Shown: positions 8,268 to 20,965 of the stretch, one piece after another
Layout of the letters: every line of letters begins with the position of its first letter
How positions within the stretch are numbered: position 1 is the first letter of the stretch
Source of the DNA: Cellulosimicrobium cellulans
GTDB lineage: Bacteria; Actinomycetota; Actinomycetes; Actinomycetales; Cellulomonadaceae
Direction of reading: 5' to 3'
Length of the DNA stretch: 64,000 nt
Assembly (NCBI RefSeq): GCF_016921195.1
Contig: NZ_JAFGYF010000004.1
Span: forward strand, 186,001 to 250,000
Position numbers and translations under genes: made by a program
The notes under the pieces: generated by a model
Databases searched by the model: none
Told to the model about the DNA's origin: nothing
What the model saw: only the letters and a program-made list of their open reading frames with translations

Positions 8268-9320
8268 GTGAGCAGCGCCGCGCAGCCCCTGTCCCACGAC
8301 CCGTCCTGGCCCCGGGCGGGCGACTGGCCCCCGCTCGGCGGGGACGCCGACGTGGACGTCGCGATCCTGGGCGTCCCGGCCTGGCGTACCTCGCTCTCCC
8401 CCACCGGCGCGCACGCGACCCCCGCCGCCGTGCGCGACGCGCTGCGCCGGTTCAGCCCCGCCCTCGCTCCCGACCGCCCCCTGCCCGACGGCGGTCCCTC
8501 CCCCCGCGTGCAGCCCGCCGCTGCGACCGGACCCGCCGCGACGGGGGCCGTCGGGAGCGAGCGAAGAGCGTCGCCGGGCGGTGCCGGGCCCGTCGACCTC
8601 GCGAGCCTCGCGTTCGCCGACCTCGGCGACGTCGACGAGCCGGACGGCGCGGAGGGCGAGGCACGGACGCGCGCGGCGGTCCACGCCGCCCTGGAGCGCG
8701 CACGCCTGCTCGTCGCGCTCGGCGGCGACAACTCCGTAACCGTCGCGACGGCGCTCGGGGCGTGGGGCGACGACCTCGCGACCGCGGGCCTCGTCACGCT
8801 CGACGCCCACCACGACCTGCGCGACGGCGTGTCGAACGGGTCGCCCGTGCGACGGCTGGTCGAGGCCGGACTCGACCCTCGGCGGGTCGTGCAGGTCGGC
8901 ATCGCGGACTTCGCCAACTCGGCCGAGTACGCGCGCCGGGCGGTCCAGCTCGGGATCACGGTCGTGCACGTCGACGAGCTGCGCCGCCGCGGCCCCGAGG
9001 ACGTGATGCGCGCGGCGCTCGAGGTCGCCGGTGCCGCCGGCGGGCCCGTCCACCTCGACGTCGACGTCGACGTGTGCGACCGGTCCGTCGCCCCGGGCTG
9101 CCCCGCCAGCGTCCCCGGCGGCATCGCGGCGTGGGAGCTGCGCGCCCTCGTCCGCGCGGCGGCCCGTGACGACCGGCTCCGGTCCGCCGACGTCGTCGAG
9201 GTCGACGCCACCGCCGACACCCCCGACGGCCGCACCGTCCGCCTCGCCGCCCTCTGCGTCCTCGAGCTCGCGGCGGGACTCGCCCTCCGCCCGTCAGCAC
9301 CGGAGCCCGTGCGCACCTAG
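8268..9320 (+). CDS. hutG: Arginase/agmatinase-family ureohydrolase, probable formimidoylglutamase of histidine degradation
   Basis: 350 residues from GTG. The ureohydrolase fold is clear: GGDNSVTVA (residues about 152-160), TLDAHHDLRDG and HLDVDVDVCD supply most of the Mn-binding Asp/His residues. The first motif is normally GGDHS; here the His ligand position is Asn. The neighbours hutI, hutU and hutH make formimidoylglutamate hydrolysis to glutamate and formamide the likely reaction, the last step of histidine breakdown. It faces hutI convergently. A TACGGT box ends 6 nt before the GTG and no clear ribosome site is seen, suggesting a leaderless mRNA. Its TAG stop lies inside a 21-bp repeat unit. 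Confidence 0.82.
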   Translation: MSSAAQPLSHDPSWPRAGDWPPLGGDADVDVAILGVPAWRTSLSPTGAHATPAAVRDALRRFSPALAPDRPLPDGGPSPRVQPAAATGPAATGAVGSERRASPGGAGPVDLASLAFADLGDVDEPDGAEGEARTRAAVHAALERARLLVALGGDNSVTVATALGAWGDDLATAGLVTLDAHHDLRDGVSNGSPVRRLVEAGLDPRRVVQVGIADFANSAEYARRAVQLGITVVHVDELRRRGPEDVMRAALEVAGAAGGPVHLDVDVDVCDRSVAPGCPASVPGGIAAWELRALVRAAARDDRLRSADVVEVDATADTPDGRTVRLAALCVLELAAGLALRPSAPEPVRT

Positions 9321-9475
9321 AGCTGCGGTGACACAGCAGAGCCGTGGTGACGCGAGAGAGAACCCTGGTCGCGCGAGGTAGAACCGCAGTCGCGCGAGGT
9401 AGAACCGTGGTCGCGGGACCAGGGTTCTACCTCGCGCTACCGGGGTTCTACCTCGACGGTCCGGGGTTCTCCCTG
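9318..9475. repeat. 21-bp repeat array, forward then inverted, between hutG and hutI
   Basis: Forward units (TAGAACCNTGGTCGCGCGAGG type) have their AACC/AGCC cores at 9321, 9340 (both degenerate), 9361, 9382 and 9403. Inverted units follow with GGTTC cores at 9423, 9444 and 9465. The spacing is exactly 21 nt in the regular part. The two halves can fold into a long hairpin. The array starts at the hutG stop codon and runs into the 3' end of hutI. It is the same family as at 20.6-21.1 kb. Confidence 0.85.
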
Positions 9476-10829
9476 GCCGGGAGGCGGGCGCCGTCCTTCC
9501 AGGTCGCCGCGACGAGCGGGACGCCCGGGCGGTACGCGAGGTGGGTGCGGCTCGGGGCGTCGAGCAGCACGACGTCGGCCCGCGCGCCGGGGGCGAGGTG
9601 CCCGACGTCGTCGCGCCGCAGCGCGAGCGCCCCGCCCGCGGTCGCCGACCAGACGGCCTCGGCGACCGTCATCCCCGTCTCGCGGACCGCGAGCGCGACG
9701 CACAGCGGCATCGACGACGTGTAGCTCGACCCGGGGTTGCAGTCGCTCGCGAGCGCGACGACGGCGCCCGCGTCGAGGAGGCGTCGCGCGTCGGGGTAGG
9801 GCTGACGCGTCGAGAACTCCACGCCCGGGAGCAGGGTCGCGACGGTCCCGGGGACGCCCGCGGGGGACCCGCCGGCCGACCACGAGCCCGCGAGCGCCGC
9901 GACGTCGTCGTCGGTGAGGTACGTGCAGTGGTCCACGGCGGCCGCGCCCAGCTCGACGGCGAGCCGCACGCCCTCCCCCGGGCCGAGCTGGTTCGCGTGC
10001 ACGCGCACGCCGAGTCCGGCGTCGGCCCCGGCCTGGAGGACGCGGCGCGACTGCTCGGGCGTGAACGCGCCGGTCTCGCAGAACACGTCGACCCACCGCG
10101 CGTGCGGCGCGCACGCCGCGAGCATGTCGCCGCACACGAGGTCGACGTACGCGTCGTCACGACCCGCGTACTCGGCCGGCACGACGTGCGCCCCGAGGAA
10201 CGTCACCTCCGGGGTCCTCTCGCGCGCGAGGCGCACGGACCGTTCCTCGTCTGCGACCGTGAGCCCGTACCCGCTCTTCACCTCGACCGTGGTGGTGCCC
10301 TGCCGGGCCGCCTCGTCGAGGTGCCGCGCGAGGCCTGCCCGGAGGTCGTCGTCGGACGCCGCGCGCGTCGCCGCGACGGTGGACCGGATGCCGCCCGCCG
10401 CGTACGGGCGCCCGGCCATGCGCGCCTCGAACTCGGCGGCACGGTCGCCCGCGAACACGAGGTGCGTGTGCGAGTCGACGAACCCGGGGATCACCGCGCG
10501 CCCGCCCGCGTCGACGGTGACGTCGGGCTCCCGCCCGCCCAGCGCGCGCCCGACGGCGTCGCGCGCCTCCCGCGCCGGCCCCGCCCAGGCGACCCGGCCG
10601 CCGTCGAGCAGCACGACGGCGTCGGTCACCAGCCCGGTCGGGTCGCCCTCGCGCGTCCCCGGCCCGCCGGCCACGTTGGTCGTCAGCTCCCCGATCCCGC
10701 TGAGGAGCGTCGACCCACCGGCGAAAACCGCCGTCGCGCCCCACCGGGCAGGTGCCGAACCCGGGGTTATGGGCGTGCGAGCCGCCGAATCCGCCCGTAT
10801 CCCCGGGTTCGGCACCGGAGGGTGGGCCA

Positions 10830-10830
<1 letters not shown>
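9448..10830 (-). CDS. hutI: Imidazolonepropionase
   Basis: 460 residues if started at ATG 10830, which overlaps the hutU stop (TGATG). It is an amidohydrolase TIM barrel: [18 protein letters not shown] carries the HxH metal site, EVKSGYGLT and the VHANQ and VDHCTYL motifs follow, and [15 protein letters not shown] holds the late Asp. It opens imidazolonepropionate to formimidoylglutamate. The usual family start corresponds to [13 protein letters not shown], so about 40 N-terminal residues are extra and are partly encoded by a palindromic repeat; the true start may be internal. The last residues (ARENPGPSR) and the TAG stop come from the 21-bp repeat array. Confidence 0.92.
10751..10816. repeat. 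Large palindrome at the hutU-hutI junction
   Basis: GGTGCCGAACCCGGGG (10751-10766) is perfectly repeated in inverse at 10801-10816. The inner arms continue with partial pairing (ttatgggcg / cgcccgtat). The element shares GCCGAACCCGGGGTT with a palindrome at 53125-53184. It lies inside the N-terminal coding part of hutI as annotated. Confidence 0.85.
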
Positions 10831-12533
<1,703 letters not shown>

Positions 12534-12570
12534 GGTCGTCTCGCTCCTTCGGGGTCGGGCGGGCGGGAGG

Positions 12571-14271
12571 TCAGGCCAGGTGCCCGACGGCGGCGCTCGC
12601 CGCCGCGGTCACGGCACCCGTCGCGACGAGGTGGGTCACGGCCTCGATCTCGGGCGCGAGGTAGCGGTCCGGTCCGGGGCCAGCGGCGGCCGTGCGCACG
12701 AGGTCGCGCACGGCGCCGGTCCCCCGCGCGGGGTGCAGGGACCCGCCGTCGCAGCGGAGGTCGAGTGCGCGCGTCGCGGTGAGGAGCTCGATCGCGAGGA
12801 CACGGCCCAGGCCGTCGACGGCGCGCCGGAGCTTGCGCGCCCCGGCCCACCCCATGGACACGTGGTCCTCCTGCATGGCCGACGACGGGATCGAGTCGAC
12901 GCTCGACGGCACCGCGAGCCGCTTGAGCTCCGAGACGATCCCCGCCGCCGTGTACTGCGCGATCATCAGGCCGGAGTCGACGCCCGGGTCGTCGGCGAGG
13001 AACGGCGGCAGGCCCTCGTTGCGGGCCTTGTCGAGGAACCGGTCCGTGCGGCGCTCGCTCATGCTCGCGACGTCGGCCGCGGCGATCGCGAGGAAGTCGA
13101 GCACGTACGCGACCGGGGCGCCGTGGAAGTTGCCGTTCGACTCGACGCGCCCGTCCACCGTGACGACCGGGTTGTCGATCGCCGCCGCGAGCTCCCGGCG
13201 CGCGACGGCGGCCGCGTGGTCGAGCGTGTCGCGCGCGGCGCCGTGCACCTGGGGCGCGCACCGCAGCGAGTACGCGTCCTGCACCCGCGTGCACTCGGGC
13301 CGGCCGTCGGCGTCGAGCGTGCGGTGGCTCGCGACGACGGGCGAGCCGTCGAGCAGCGCGCGCAGGTTCGCGGCCGACGCCGCCTGGCCGGGGTGCGGGC
13401 GCATCCCCACGAGGTCCGCCGCGAACGGCGCGTCGGAGCCGAGCAGCGCCTCGACGCTCGCGGCGGCCGCGACGTCGGCGGTCGTGAGCAGCGCCTGGAG
13501 GTCGTGCAGCGCGAGCGCGAGCATGCCGAGCATGCCGTCCGTGCCGTTGATGAGCGCGAGGCCCTCCTTCTCGCGCAGCGCGAGCGGCGCGATCCCGGCG
13601 GCGGCGAGCGCGGCCGCGGCGGGCACGAGGGCTCCCGTCGCGTCGCGGACCTCACCCTCGCCGAGCGCCGCGAGCGCCACGTGCGCGAGCGGCGCGAGGT
13701 CGCCGGAGCAGCCGAGCGAGCCGAACTCGCGCACCACGGGCGTGATCCCGGCGTCGAGCATCGCGGCGTACGTCTGTGCGACGACGGGGCGCGCCCCGGT
13801 CCGCCCGGTCGCCAAGGTCGCGAGCCGCAGGAGCTGCAGCGCCCGCACGACCTCGCGCTCGACCTCCGGCCCCGACCCCGCGGCGTGCGACCGCACGAGG
13901 CTGAGCTGGAGCTGCGCGCGCCGCTCGACCGGGATGTGGCGGCGGGCGAGAGCGCCGAACCCGGTCGAGACGCCGTAGTGCGGCCGGTCGTCGTCCGCGA
14001 GCCCCTCGACGACCGCGCGGCTCGCGGCCATCGCGTCGACCGCCGCGTCGGCGAGCCGCACGCGCGCCCCGTGCCGTGCGACGTCGACCACGTCGTCGAT
14101 CGTCAGCGGCCCGTCGCCCACGACGACCACGCGCGCGGCGCGGGCCGGGTCGGGGGCGGAGGACGCCGTCGTGCCGGGTGCGGGGGCCGCCGTCGGGCCA
14201 TGGCGCACGGGGTCGGGTGCGCCGGCGCCGGAGCGGTCGGGGACGGACGGGGAGTGCGTCGTCGCTGCCAT
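12571..14271 (-). CDS. hutH: Histidine ammonia-lyase
   Basis: 566 residues from ATG 14271; a GTG 15 nt upstream is also in frame. The enzyme removes ammonia from histidine to give urocanate and starts the pathway. The MIO prosthetic group forms from the CSG tripeptide in [14 protein letters not shown] (residues 188-190); most bacteria have ASG, while a Cys variant is known from Streptomyces enzymes. The active-site Tyr is in HYGVSTGFG (residue 99). The N-terminal 45 residues are low-complexity and family-atypical. It is first in the operon, with a perfect 16-bp palindrome 55 bp upstream that probably controls it. Confidence 0.95.
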   Translation of the reverse strand: MAATTHSPSVPDRSGAGAPDPVRHGPTAAPAPGTTASSAPDPARAARVVVVGDGPLTIDDVVDVARHGARVRLADAAVDAMAASRAVVEGLADDDRPHYGVSTGFGALARRHIPVERRAQLQLSLVRSHAAGSGPEVEREVVRALQLLRLATLATGRTGARPVVAQTYAAMLDAGITPVVREFGSLGCSGDLAPLAHVALAALGEGEVRDATGALVPAAAALAAAGIAPLALREKEGLALINGTDGMLGMLALALHDLQALLTTADVAAAASVEALLGSDAPFAADLVGMRPHPGQAASAANLRALLDGSPVVASHRTLDADGRPECTRVQDAYSLRCAPQVHGAARDTLDHAAAVARRELAAAIDNPVVTVDGRVESNGNFHGAPVAYVLDFLAIAAADVASMSERRTDRFLDKARNEGLPPFLADDPGVDSGLMIAQYTAAGIVSELKRLAVPSSVDSIPSSAMQEDHVSMGWAGARKLRRAVDGLGRVLAIELLTATRALDLRCDGGSLHPARGTGAVRDLVRTAAAGPGPDRYLAPEIEAVTHLVATGAVTAAASAAVGHLA

Positions 14272-14325
14272 GCCCCTAGGACACACCGCGCCTCGACGCG
14301 CCGGGAGCCCGGCACGGGAGGTTCA

Positions 14326-14341
14326 GTCTGGGATCCCAGAC
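14326..14341. promoter_or_regulatory. Perfect 16-bp palindrome upstream of the hut operon
   Basis: GTCTGGGATCCCAGAC is perfectly self-complementary without a loop, so it is an operator rather than a terminator. It lies between the uvrA-like stop and hutH, about 55 bp before the hutH start. It is probably the binding site of the histidine-pathway regulator, whose identity is not clear; the IclR gene at 19867 is one candidate. Confidence 0.65.
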
Positions 14342-14362
14342 ACCTGCCGCCCGTCGGCCGCG

Positions 14363-16747
<2,385 letters not shown>

Positions 16748-16892
16748 CGTGTCTCCTCGTCGTCGAGCCTCGTCGCGCCTCCACCGGCGAGCCGGCCGAT
16801 GAAAGTCTGCCCGAGTGCCGTGCGGTCCCGCGCGGGGATTCTGGTGCGCCGCACGGCAGACCTGGCGACAGGACCGGTCGCGCGGGCGGAGC

Positions 16893-17366
16893 TCACCGCG
16901 GCGTGAGCGGCACGAGCGGGTACTGCCGCTCGGTCTTGCTCTGGTATCTGGCGATCCGCGGCTGCGCCGTCGCGACGCACTGCCACGCGCGCTCGCGGTC
17001 CGCGCCGTCCAGCTCGTGCGGCGTCGCCGGGACGGGCGCGCGCCCCGGCAGCTCGATCGCGACGTCGTCCGGGCGGGCCGCGAGGTTGGCGTGCCAGTCC
17101 GGGTTGCGGCTGCCGCCACCCGAGGCGACGACGAGGACCGCGTCCCCCTCGTCCGGCAGCCACATGAGCGGCGTCTCGCGCGGTGCCCCGCTGCGGCGGC
17201 CGACCGTGTGCAGCACGAGGACGTCCATCCCCAGGAACGTGCCCTTGCCGCCGCGGACCTTGCGTACGAGCCGCGCGTTCGAGCGGCGCTGCATCCAGCG
17301 CGAGAAGCGTCCCGGCGCGCCCGGGACGTGACCCGCGCCGTTCGTCGTCCGTCCTTCGGTGCTCAT
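16893..17366 (-). CDS. Deazaflavin (F420)-dependent nitroreductase-family protein
   Basis: 157 residues from ATG 17366, with AGGAGGAG about 6 nt upstream. The pattern LVLHTVGRRSGAPRETPLMWLPDEGDAVLVVASGGGSRNPDWHANLAARP is the signature of the Ddn/DUF385 split-barrel family, in which F420H2 reduces nitroaromatics, quinones or other substrates. The GGSRNPDWHANL segment lines the cofactor pocket. It lies 145 bp upstream of the uvrA-like gene on the same strand, so the two could be co-transcribed. The substrate is unknown. Confidence 0.88.
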   Translation of the reverse strand: MSTEGRTTNGAGHVPGAPGRFSRWMQRRSNARLVRKVRGGKGTFLGMDVLVLHTVGRRSGAPRETPLMWLPDEGDAVLVVASGGGSRNPDWHANLAARPDDVAIELPGRAPVPATPHELDGADRERAWQCVATAQPRIARYQSKTERQYPLVPLTPR

Positions 17367-17432
17367 CGTCCTGCTCCTCCTGTGTCGGTCAGCCGTGCCC
17401 TGCGTGGCCGCGTCGGTCGCGGCCGCCCGTCG

Positions 17433-17470
17433 GCGCCGTCGTCCCCGGGGGTCACCGGGGACGACGGCGC
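17433..17470. terminator. Strong perfect hairpin
   Basis: A perfect 16-bp stem (GCGCCGTCGTCCCCGG) with a 6-nt loop sits 3 nt beyond the stop of the minus-strand gene at 17474. Position and strength indicate the terminator of that gene, which separates it from the nitroreductase gene. Confidence 0.8.
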
Positions 17471-17473
17471 TGC

Positions 17474-17764
17474 TCACCGCTCGTCCAGCACCTCGCCGTC
17501 GAGCGCCTCGTGGTCGGTCGTCAGGCCGAGCGTCGCCCCGACGAGCGGGACGTCGCGCGCGGCCTGCGCCGCCGTCTGCATCGCGGCTGCCGAGTCCCAC
17601 CGCCAGATGTCGAGGTACGTCCCGTCCTCCAGCCGGACGAGCGTGGCCGCGGTGAACGCGGGGTTCGCCGCGCGCAGCCCCTGGATCAGCGCGCTGCGCT
17701 GCTCGAGCATCTGGGCCAGCCGGCCCGTCTCCACCGTGTACCGGTGCGTCCTGACGACGGCCAT
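17474..17764 (-). CDS. Small antibiotic-biosynthesis-monooxygenase-like (dimeric alpha/beta barrel) protein
   Basis: 96 residues from ATG 17764, with GAGAGGAG about 7 nt upstream. The layout MAVVRTHRYTVETGRLAQMLEQR, then LIQGLRAANPAFTAATLVRLEDGTYLDIWRWDS matches the ferredoxin-like ABM fold (quinol monooxygenases and related stress proteins). No cofactor motif can be assigned. It diverges from the LysR gene, and an inverted repeat lies between them, so it is the likely LysR target. Confidence 0.7.
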   Translation of the reverse strand: MAVVRTHRYTVETGRLAQMLEQRSALIQGLRAANPAFTAATLVRLEDGTYLDIWRWDSAAAMQTAAQAARDVPLVGATLGLTTDHEALDGEVLDER

Positions 17765-17850
17765 GGTCGTCTCCTCTCGATCCCGCCCGGCGCCTCTCGC
17801 CGTGCCCCTCCAGGCTCGGGGTGTGCGGTCGCGCGAACAACGGCCGATCC

Positions 17851-17866
17851 CGCAACGCTGGTTGCG
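17851..17866. promoter_or_regulatory. Inverted repeat, probable LysR site
   Basis: CGCAAC-gctg-GTTGCG is a perfect 6-bp dyad with a 4-nt spacer in the 132-bp space between the divergent ABM-like and LysR genes. This is the usual location of a LysR recognition site. Confidence 0.6.
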
Positions 17867-17896
17867 CCCGGAGTTAACGAACGCGACGATCGTCGG

Positions 17897-18817
17897 GTGG
17901 AGCTGCGCGACATCGAGATCTTCCTGACGCTCGCCGAGGAGCTGCACTTCGGGCGCACCGCCGAGCGCCTGCACGTGTCCCCGCCCCGGGTGAGCCAGGC
18001 GATCGCCAAGCAGGAGCGCCGGATCGGCGCGCCCCTGTTCGAGCGCACCAGCCGGCGCGTCACGCTCACGCCCCTCGGGGAGCAGCTCCGGGCCGACCTC
18101 GAGGCGGGGTACCGCCGGATCCTCGAGGGCGTCGAGTCCGCCGCGAGCACCGCACGGGCCGCGCGGGAGACCCTGACGTTCGGCGTCATGGGACCCCTGT
18201 GGCAGGAGCTCGCTCCCGTCACCGCGCTGTTCCGCGCCCGCAACCCGCACGTCGACCTGCGCATGCGCGAGGTCCGCATCGACGAGCCCTTCCGCCTCCT
18301 GCGGGAGGGCGAGGTCGACGTCGCGCTCCTGTGGCTGCCCGTCGAGGAGAGGGACCTCGCGGTCGGCCCGGTGACCTTCACCGAGCCGATCGTGCTCGCC
18401 GTCGGGCGCACGCACCCGCTGGCCACGCGCTCGTCGGTGTCCGTCGCGGAGCTGGCTGACGAGAACGTCCTCCCGTCCGGGCTGCCCGTCCCCGACTACT
18501 GGGAGGACGCCGTCAGCCCCGTCCCCCGCAGCGAGCCCGACCGCGGCGGCACCACCCCGACGCGCGAGGAGGTGCTGTGGCGCGTCATGTCCGGCGACGG
18601 CGTCGCCGTCGCGTGCGCCCAGGGCATCCGCTACCTCGAGCGCTCCGACGTCGCCTACGTGCCGCTCGACGAGCGGCCCGTGCTGCGGTGGGGACTCGTC
18701 CGGCGCGCGGGGCCGATCCCCCCGCTCGTCGCCGAGTTCTCCCAGGTCGCCGCGGAGCTCGGTCCGCTCGCCCTCGCTCTCGACCTCGAGACCGTCGGGT
18801 CGCGGGGCCGGGGCTGA
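17897..18817 (+). CDS. LysR-family transcriptional regulator
   Basis: 306 residues from GTG 17897. The N-terminus MELRDIEIFLTLAEELHFGRTAERLHVSPPRVSQAIAKQERRIGAPLFERTSRRVTLTPLG is a canonical LysR winged helix; residues about 90-300 form the periplasmic-binding-like effector domain (TFGVMGPLWQELAP..., EGEVDVALLWLP). LysR proteins activate divergent genes upon binding a small molecule. The divergent ABM-like gene is the probable target. A GACGAT box 6 nt before the GTG and the lack of a ribosome site suggest a leaderless mRNA. Confidence 0.93.
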   Translation: MELRDIEIFLTLAEELHFGRTAERLHVSPPRVSQAIAKQERRIGAPLFERTSRRVTLTPLGEQLRADLEAGYRRILEGVESAASTARAARETLTFGVMGPLWQELAPVTALFRARNPHVDLRMREVRIDEPFRLLREGEVDVALLWLPVEERDLAVGPVTFTEPIVLAVGRTHPLATRSSVSVAELADENVLPSGLPVPDYWEDAVSPVPRSEPDRGGTTPTREEVLWRVMSGDGVAVACAQGIRYLERSDVAYVPLDERPVLRWGLVRRAGPIPPLVAEFSQVAAELGPLALALDLETVGSRGRG

Positions 18818-18850
18818 CCGGGCCGACGCGGGCCGTCCGTCGCGGCGCGC

Positions 18851-19261
18851 TCAGCGGCGCTGCTGGATGCGGATCTCGTTGCCCGCGGGGTCGCGGAACG
18901 CGCAGTCGCGGACGCCGTACGGCTGGTCGATCAGCTCCTGCACGACCTCCGCGCCCGCGGCCTCGATCCGGGCGAACGTCTCGTCGACGTCCGTCGTCGC
19001 GAGGTTGACCCCGAAGTACGCGCCCTTGGCGACGATCTCCAGGAGCGCGCGCTTGTCGTCGTCGCTGAGGCCCGGCGTCGCGGCCGGCGGGTGCAGCACG
19101 ATCGCCGTGTCCGGCTGGTCGGCCGGGCCCACGGTGATCCATCGCATCCCCTCGTACCCGACGTCGTTGCGGATCTCGAAGCCGAGGACGTCGCGGTAGA
19201 ACGCGAGCGACGCGTCGGGGTCGGTCTGGGGCAGGAAGCTGGAGTTGATGGTGAGGTTCAT
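18851..19261 (-). CDS. VOC (glyoxalase/bleomycin resistance) family protein
   Basis: 136 residues. Two beta-alpha-beta-beta-beta halves are visible: NSSFLPQTDPDASLAFYRDVLGFEIRNDVG and later GVNLATTDVDETFARIEAAGAEVVQELIDQPYGVRDCAFRDPAGNEIRIQ. The last stretch with DPAGNEIRI carries the usual metal-binding Glu. Substrate and reaction are not deducible. A TAGCGT box ends 7 nt before the ATG, and it overlaps the TAG stop of the upstream AraC gene; a leaderless mRNA is likely. Confidence 0.85.
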   Translation of the reverse strand: MNLTINSSFLPQTDPDASLAFYRDVLGFEIRNDVGYEGMRWITVGPADQPDTAIVLHPPAATPGLSDDDKRALLEIVAKGAYFGVNLATTDVDETFARIEAAGAEVVQELIDQPYGVRDCAFRDPAGNEIRIQQRR

Positions 19262-19271
19262 GGGAACGACG

Positions 19272-19832
19272 CTAGGACCGTCGTCCCGCCCGCGCTTCTC
19301 GATTCCTGACCGGTCTCGTGACGCGTCGCGCGACGCACGCCGGCATCCCGTCCAGGCGCTCCGCACCGGGGTCCGTGCTGGTCCCGCCCGGACGCGCCCG
19401 CCCGGCGGCCGCCGTGCCGCCCGAGGCCGCCGCCGCGGCCGTCCGGGACTCCGCAGGCGCAGGGGACCCGGCGTCGGACGCCGTCGCGCGGCGCCGGTAC
19501 ACGCTCGGCGGCACGCCGACGAGCTCGGTGAAGCGCGTGCTGAACGTACCGAGCGACGAGCACCCCACCGCGAAGCACACCTCCGTCACGCTCAGGTCGC
19601 CGCGGCGCAGCAGCGCCTTCGCGCGCTCGATGCGCCGCGTCATGAGATACGCGTAGACCGTCTCCCCGTACGCAGCCCGGAACGCGCGGCTGAGGTGCCC
19701 TGCGGAGACGTGCACGCCGGCCGCGAGCGCCGCGACGTCGAGGGGCTGCGCGTACTCGCGGTCGATCCGGTCGCGCACGCGCCGCAGCCGCGCGAGGTCG
19801 CGCAGGCGCTGGTCGTCGGGCAGGGTCGTCAC
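19272..19832 (-). CDS. AraC-family transcriptional regulator
   Basis: 186 residues from GTG 19832. The double helix-turn-helix occupies residues about 15-110: YAQPLDVAALAAGVHVSAGHLSRAFRAAYGETVYAYLMTRRIERAKALLRRGDLSVTEVCFAVGCSSLGTFSTRFTELVGVPPSVYRR, a complete AraC DNA-binding unit. There is no N-terminal ligand domain; the C-terminal 75 residues are Ala/Arg-rich and probably disordered. Such short AraC proteins often control an adjacent VOC gene, and here the VOC gene follows 10 bp downstream on the same strand. Confidence 0.9.
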   Translation of the reverse strand: MTTLPDDQRLRDLARLRRVRDRIDREYAQPLDVAALAAGVHVSAGHLSRAFRAAYGETVYAYLMTRRIERAKALLRRGDLSVTEVCFAVGCSSLGTFSTRFTELVGVPPSVYRRRATASDAGSPAPAESRTAAAAASGGTAAAGRARPGGTSTDPGAERLDGMPACVARRVTRPVRNREARAGRRS

Positions 19833-19866
19833 GCCTCGATCGTGCCACGCGCCTACCGTGGTCTCC

Positions 19867-20691
19867 ATGCCGAGCGACGTCCCCGCCGCGCGCCAGGCCG
19901 TCCGCGTGCTCACCTACCTCGCCGCGCAGGCCGGTCCGTCGCCCGCGGCCGCCGTCGCGCAGGGCCTCGGGCTCCCCCGCTCGACCGTCTACCACCTCCT
20001 CTCCGTGCTCGTGGACGAGGGGTTCGTGACCCACCTCCCCGAGGAGCACCGGTACGGGCTCGGGACGGCGTCGCTCGCCCTCGGCTCCGCGTACGCGCGT
20101 CAGGCGCCCCTCGCCCGGCTCGCGCGGCCCGTCGTCGCGCGCCTCGTCGAGACGACCGGTGAGAGCGCGCACCTCGCCGTGCTCAACGGGCGCGAGGTCC
20201 TCTACCTCGTCGAGCAGCGCGCGCCGCGCCGCCCCACGCTCGTGACCGACGTCGACGTCCGCCTCCCCGCCCACCTCACCGCGAGCGGGCGCGCCGTCCT
20301 CGCCGGTCTGCCCGCCGCCCAGGTGCGCGCCCTCTTCCCGAACACCGCCGCGTTCGCCGACCGCACCGGCGTCGGGCCGCAGTCCCTCGGCGCCCTGCGC
20401 GACGTCCTGCGCGGCGTCCGACGGCGCGGCTGGGCCGAGGAGGACGGCGAGGTCACCCCCGGCCTCGCGTCCGTCGCCCACGCGGCCGTCGACCACACCG
20501 GCCTCCCCGTCGCCGGCATCGCCCTCACCTTCTGGGCCGACGACGCACCGCCTGCCCGCCGTGCCGAGCTCGCCGCCGCCGTCGGCCGCGCCGCGACGGA
20601 GGTCAGCCGCCGCCTCGGGGCGCGGGAGAACCCTGGTCTCGCGAGAGAGAACCCTGGTCTCGCGAGAGAGAACCCTGGTCGGCCGAGGTAG
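19867..20691 (+). CDS. IclR-family transcriptional regulator with repeat-encoded C-terminal tail
   Basis: 274 residues from ATG 19867; TACCGT ends 7 nt upstream, suggesting a leaderless mRNA. The winged helix is at residues 5-70 (AARQAVRVLTYLAAQAGPSPAAAVAQGLGLPRSTVYHLLSVLVDEGFV) and the GAF-like effector domain follows (AHLAVLNGREVLYLVEQRAP, LTASGRAVLAGLP). IclR proteins sense small organic acids. The last 23 residues read GARENPGLARENPGLARENPG and then RPR. They are encoded by the 21-bp repeat array, which also supplies the TAG stop. The regulatory target is unknown; the hut operon 5 kb away is possible. Confidence 0.92.
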   Translation: MPSDVPAARQAVRVLTYLAAQAGPSPAAAVAQGLGLPRSTVYHLLSVLVDEGFVTHLPEEHRYGLGTASLALGSAYARQAPLARLARPVVARLVETTGESAHLAVLNGREVLYLVEQRAPRRPTLVTDVDVRLPAHLTASGRAVLAGLPAAQVRALFPNTAAFADRTGVGPQSLGALRDVLRGVRRRGWAEEDGEVTPGLASVAHAAVDHTGLPVAGIALTFWADDAPPARRAELAAAVGRAATEVSRRLGARENPGLARENPGLARENPGRPR

Positions 20692-20745
20692 AGCCCCGGT
20701 TGCGCGAGATAGAGCCGTGGTTGCGCGAGGTAGAGCCGTGGTTCT
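20621..20745 (+). repeat. 21-bp tandem repeat array, forward half
   Basis: Six units with cores (AACCC or AGCCN) at 20629, 20650, 20671, 20692, 20713 and 20734, exactly 21 nt apart. Consensus is about GAGAGAACCCTGGTCTCGCGA drifting to GAGGTAGAGCCGTGGTTGCGC. The first three units lie inside the IclR reading frame and encode ARENPGL repeats; the fourth contains the IclR stop. Confidence 0.9.
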
Positions 20746-20778
20746 TGTGCTCGACGGCGTGTGGTCGCCTGGGGTGGT

Positions 20779-20872
20779 CGGGGTGGGTGGTGGTGCCGCG
20801 TCTACCATCCGCCGCTCGTTCCTCGCGGCTCCCGCCAGGCCCGACCACGACGCGGCACCACCACCCACCCCG
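20779..20872. repeat. Palindromic element with conserved core, centre of the repeat block
   Basis: A 24-bp arm at 20779-20802 is perfectly repeated in inverse at 20849-20872. The loop holds CATCCGCCGCTCGTTCCTCG and continues to GGCCCG (20806-20843). Nearly the same 38-42 bp core occurs at 37186-37227 inside the helicase gene, again between inverted arms of different sequence. No gene is apparent in 20692-21187. Confidence 0.85.
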
Positions 20873-20965
20873 CCCGGCGTCGTCTCGCCCTGGTCTCCAC
20901 TCGCCCCGGGCGACTCCTGCGTTCTCACCACGACGAACGTCCACCGCAGCCCGGCACCGGACCGA

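Noticed and set aside
13702-13712. HutH active site CSG instead of ASG as a sign of inactivation
   Set aside because: Cys at the first MIO position is known from actinobacterial histidine ammonia-lyases, and the rest of the operon is intact.
16748-17119. N-terminal extension of the UvrA-like protein by 124 codons
   Set aside because: The region overlaps the nitroreductase gene, has shadow-like composition, and ATG 16747 has a strong ribosome site.
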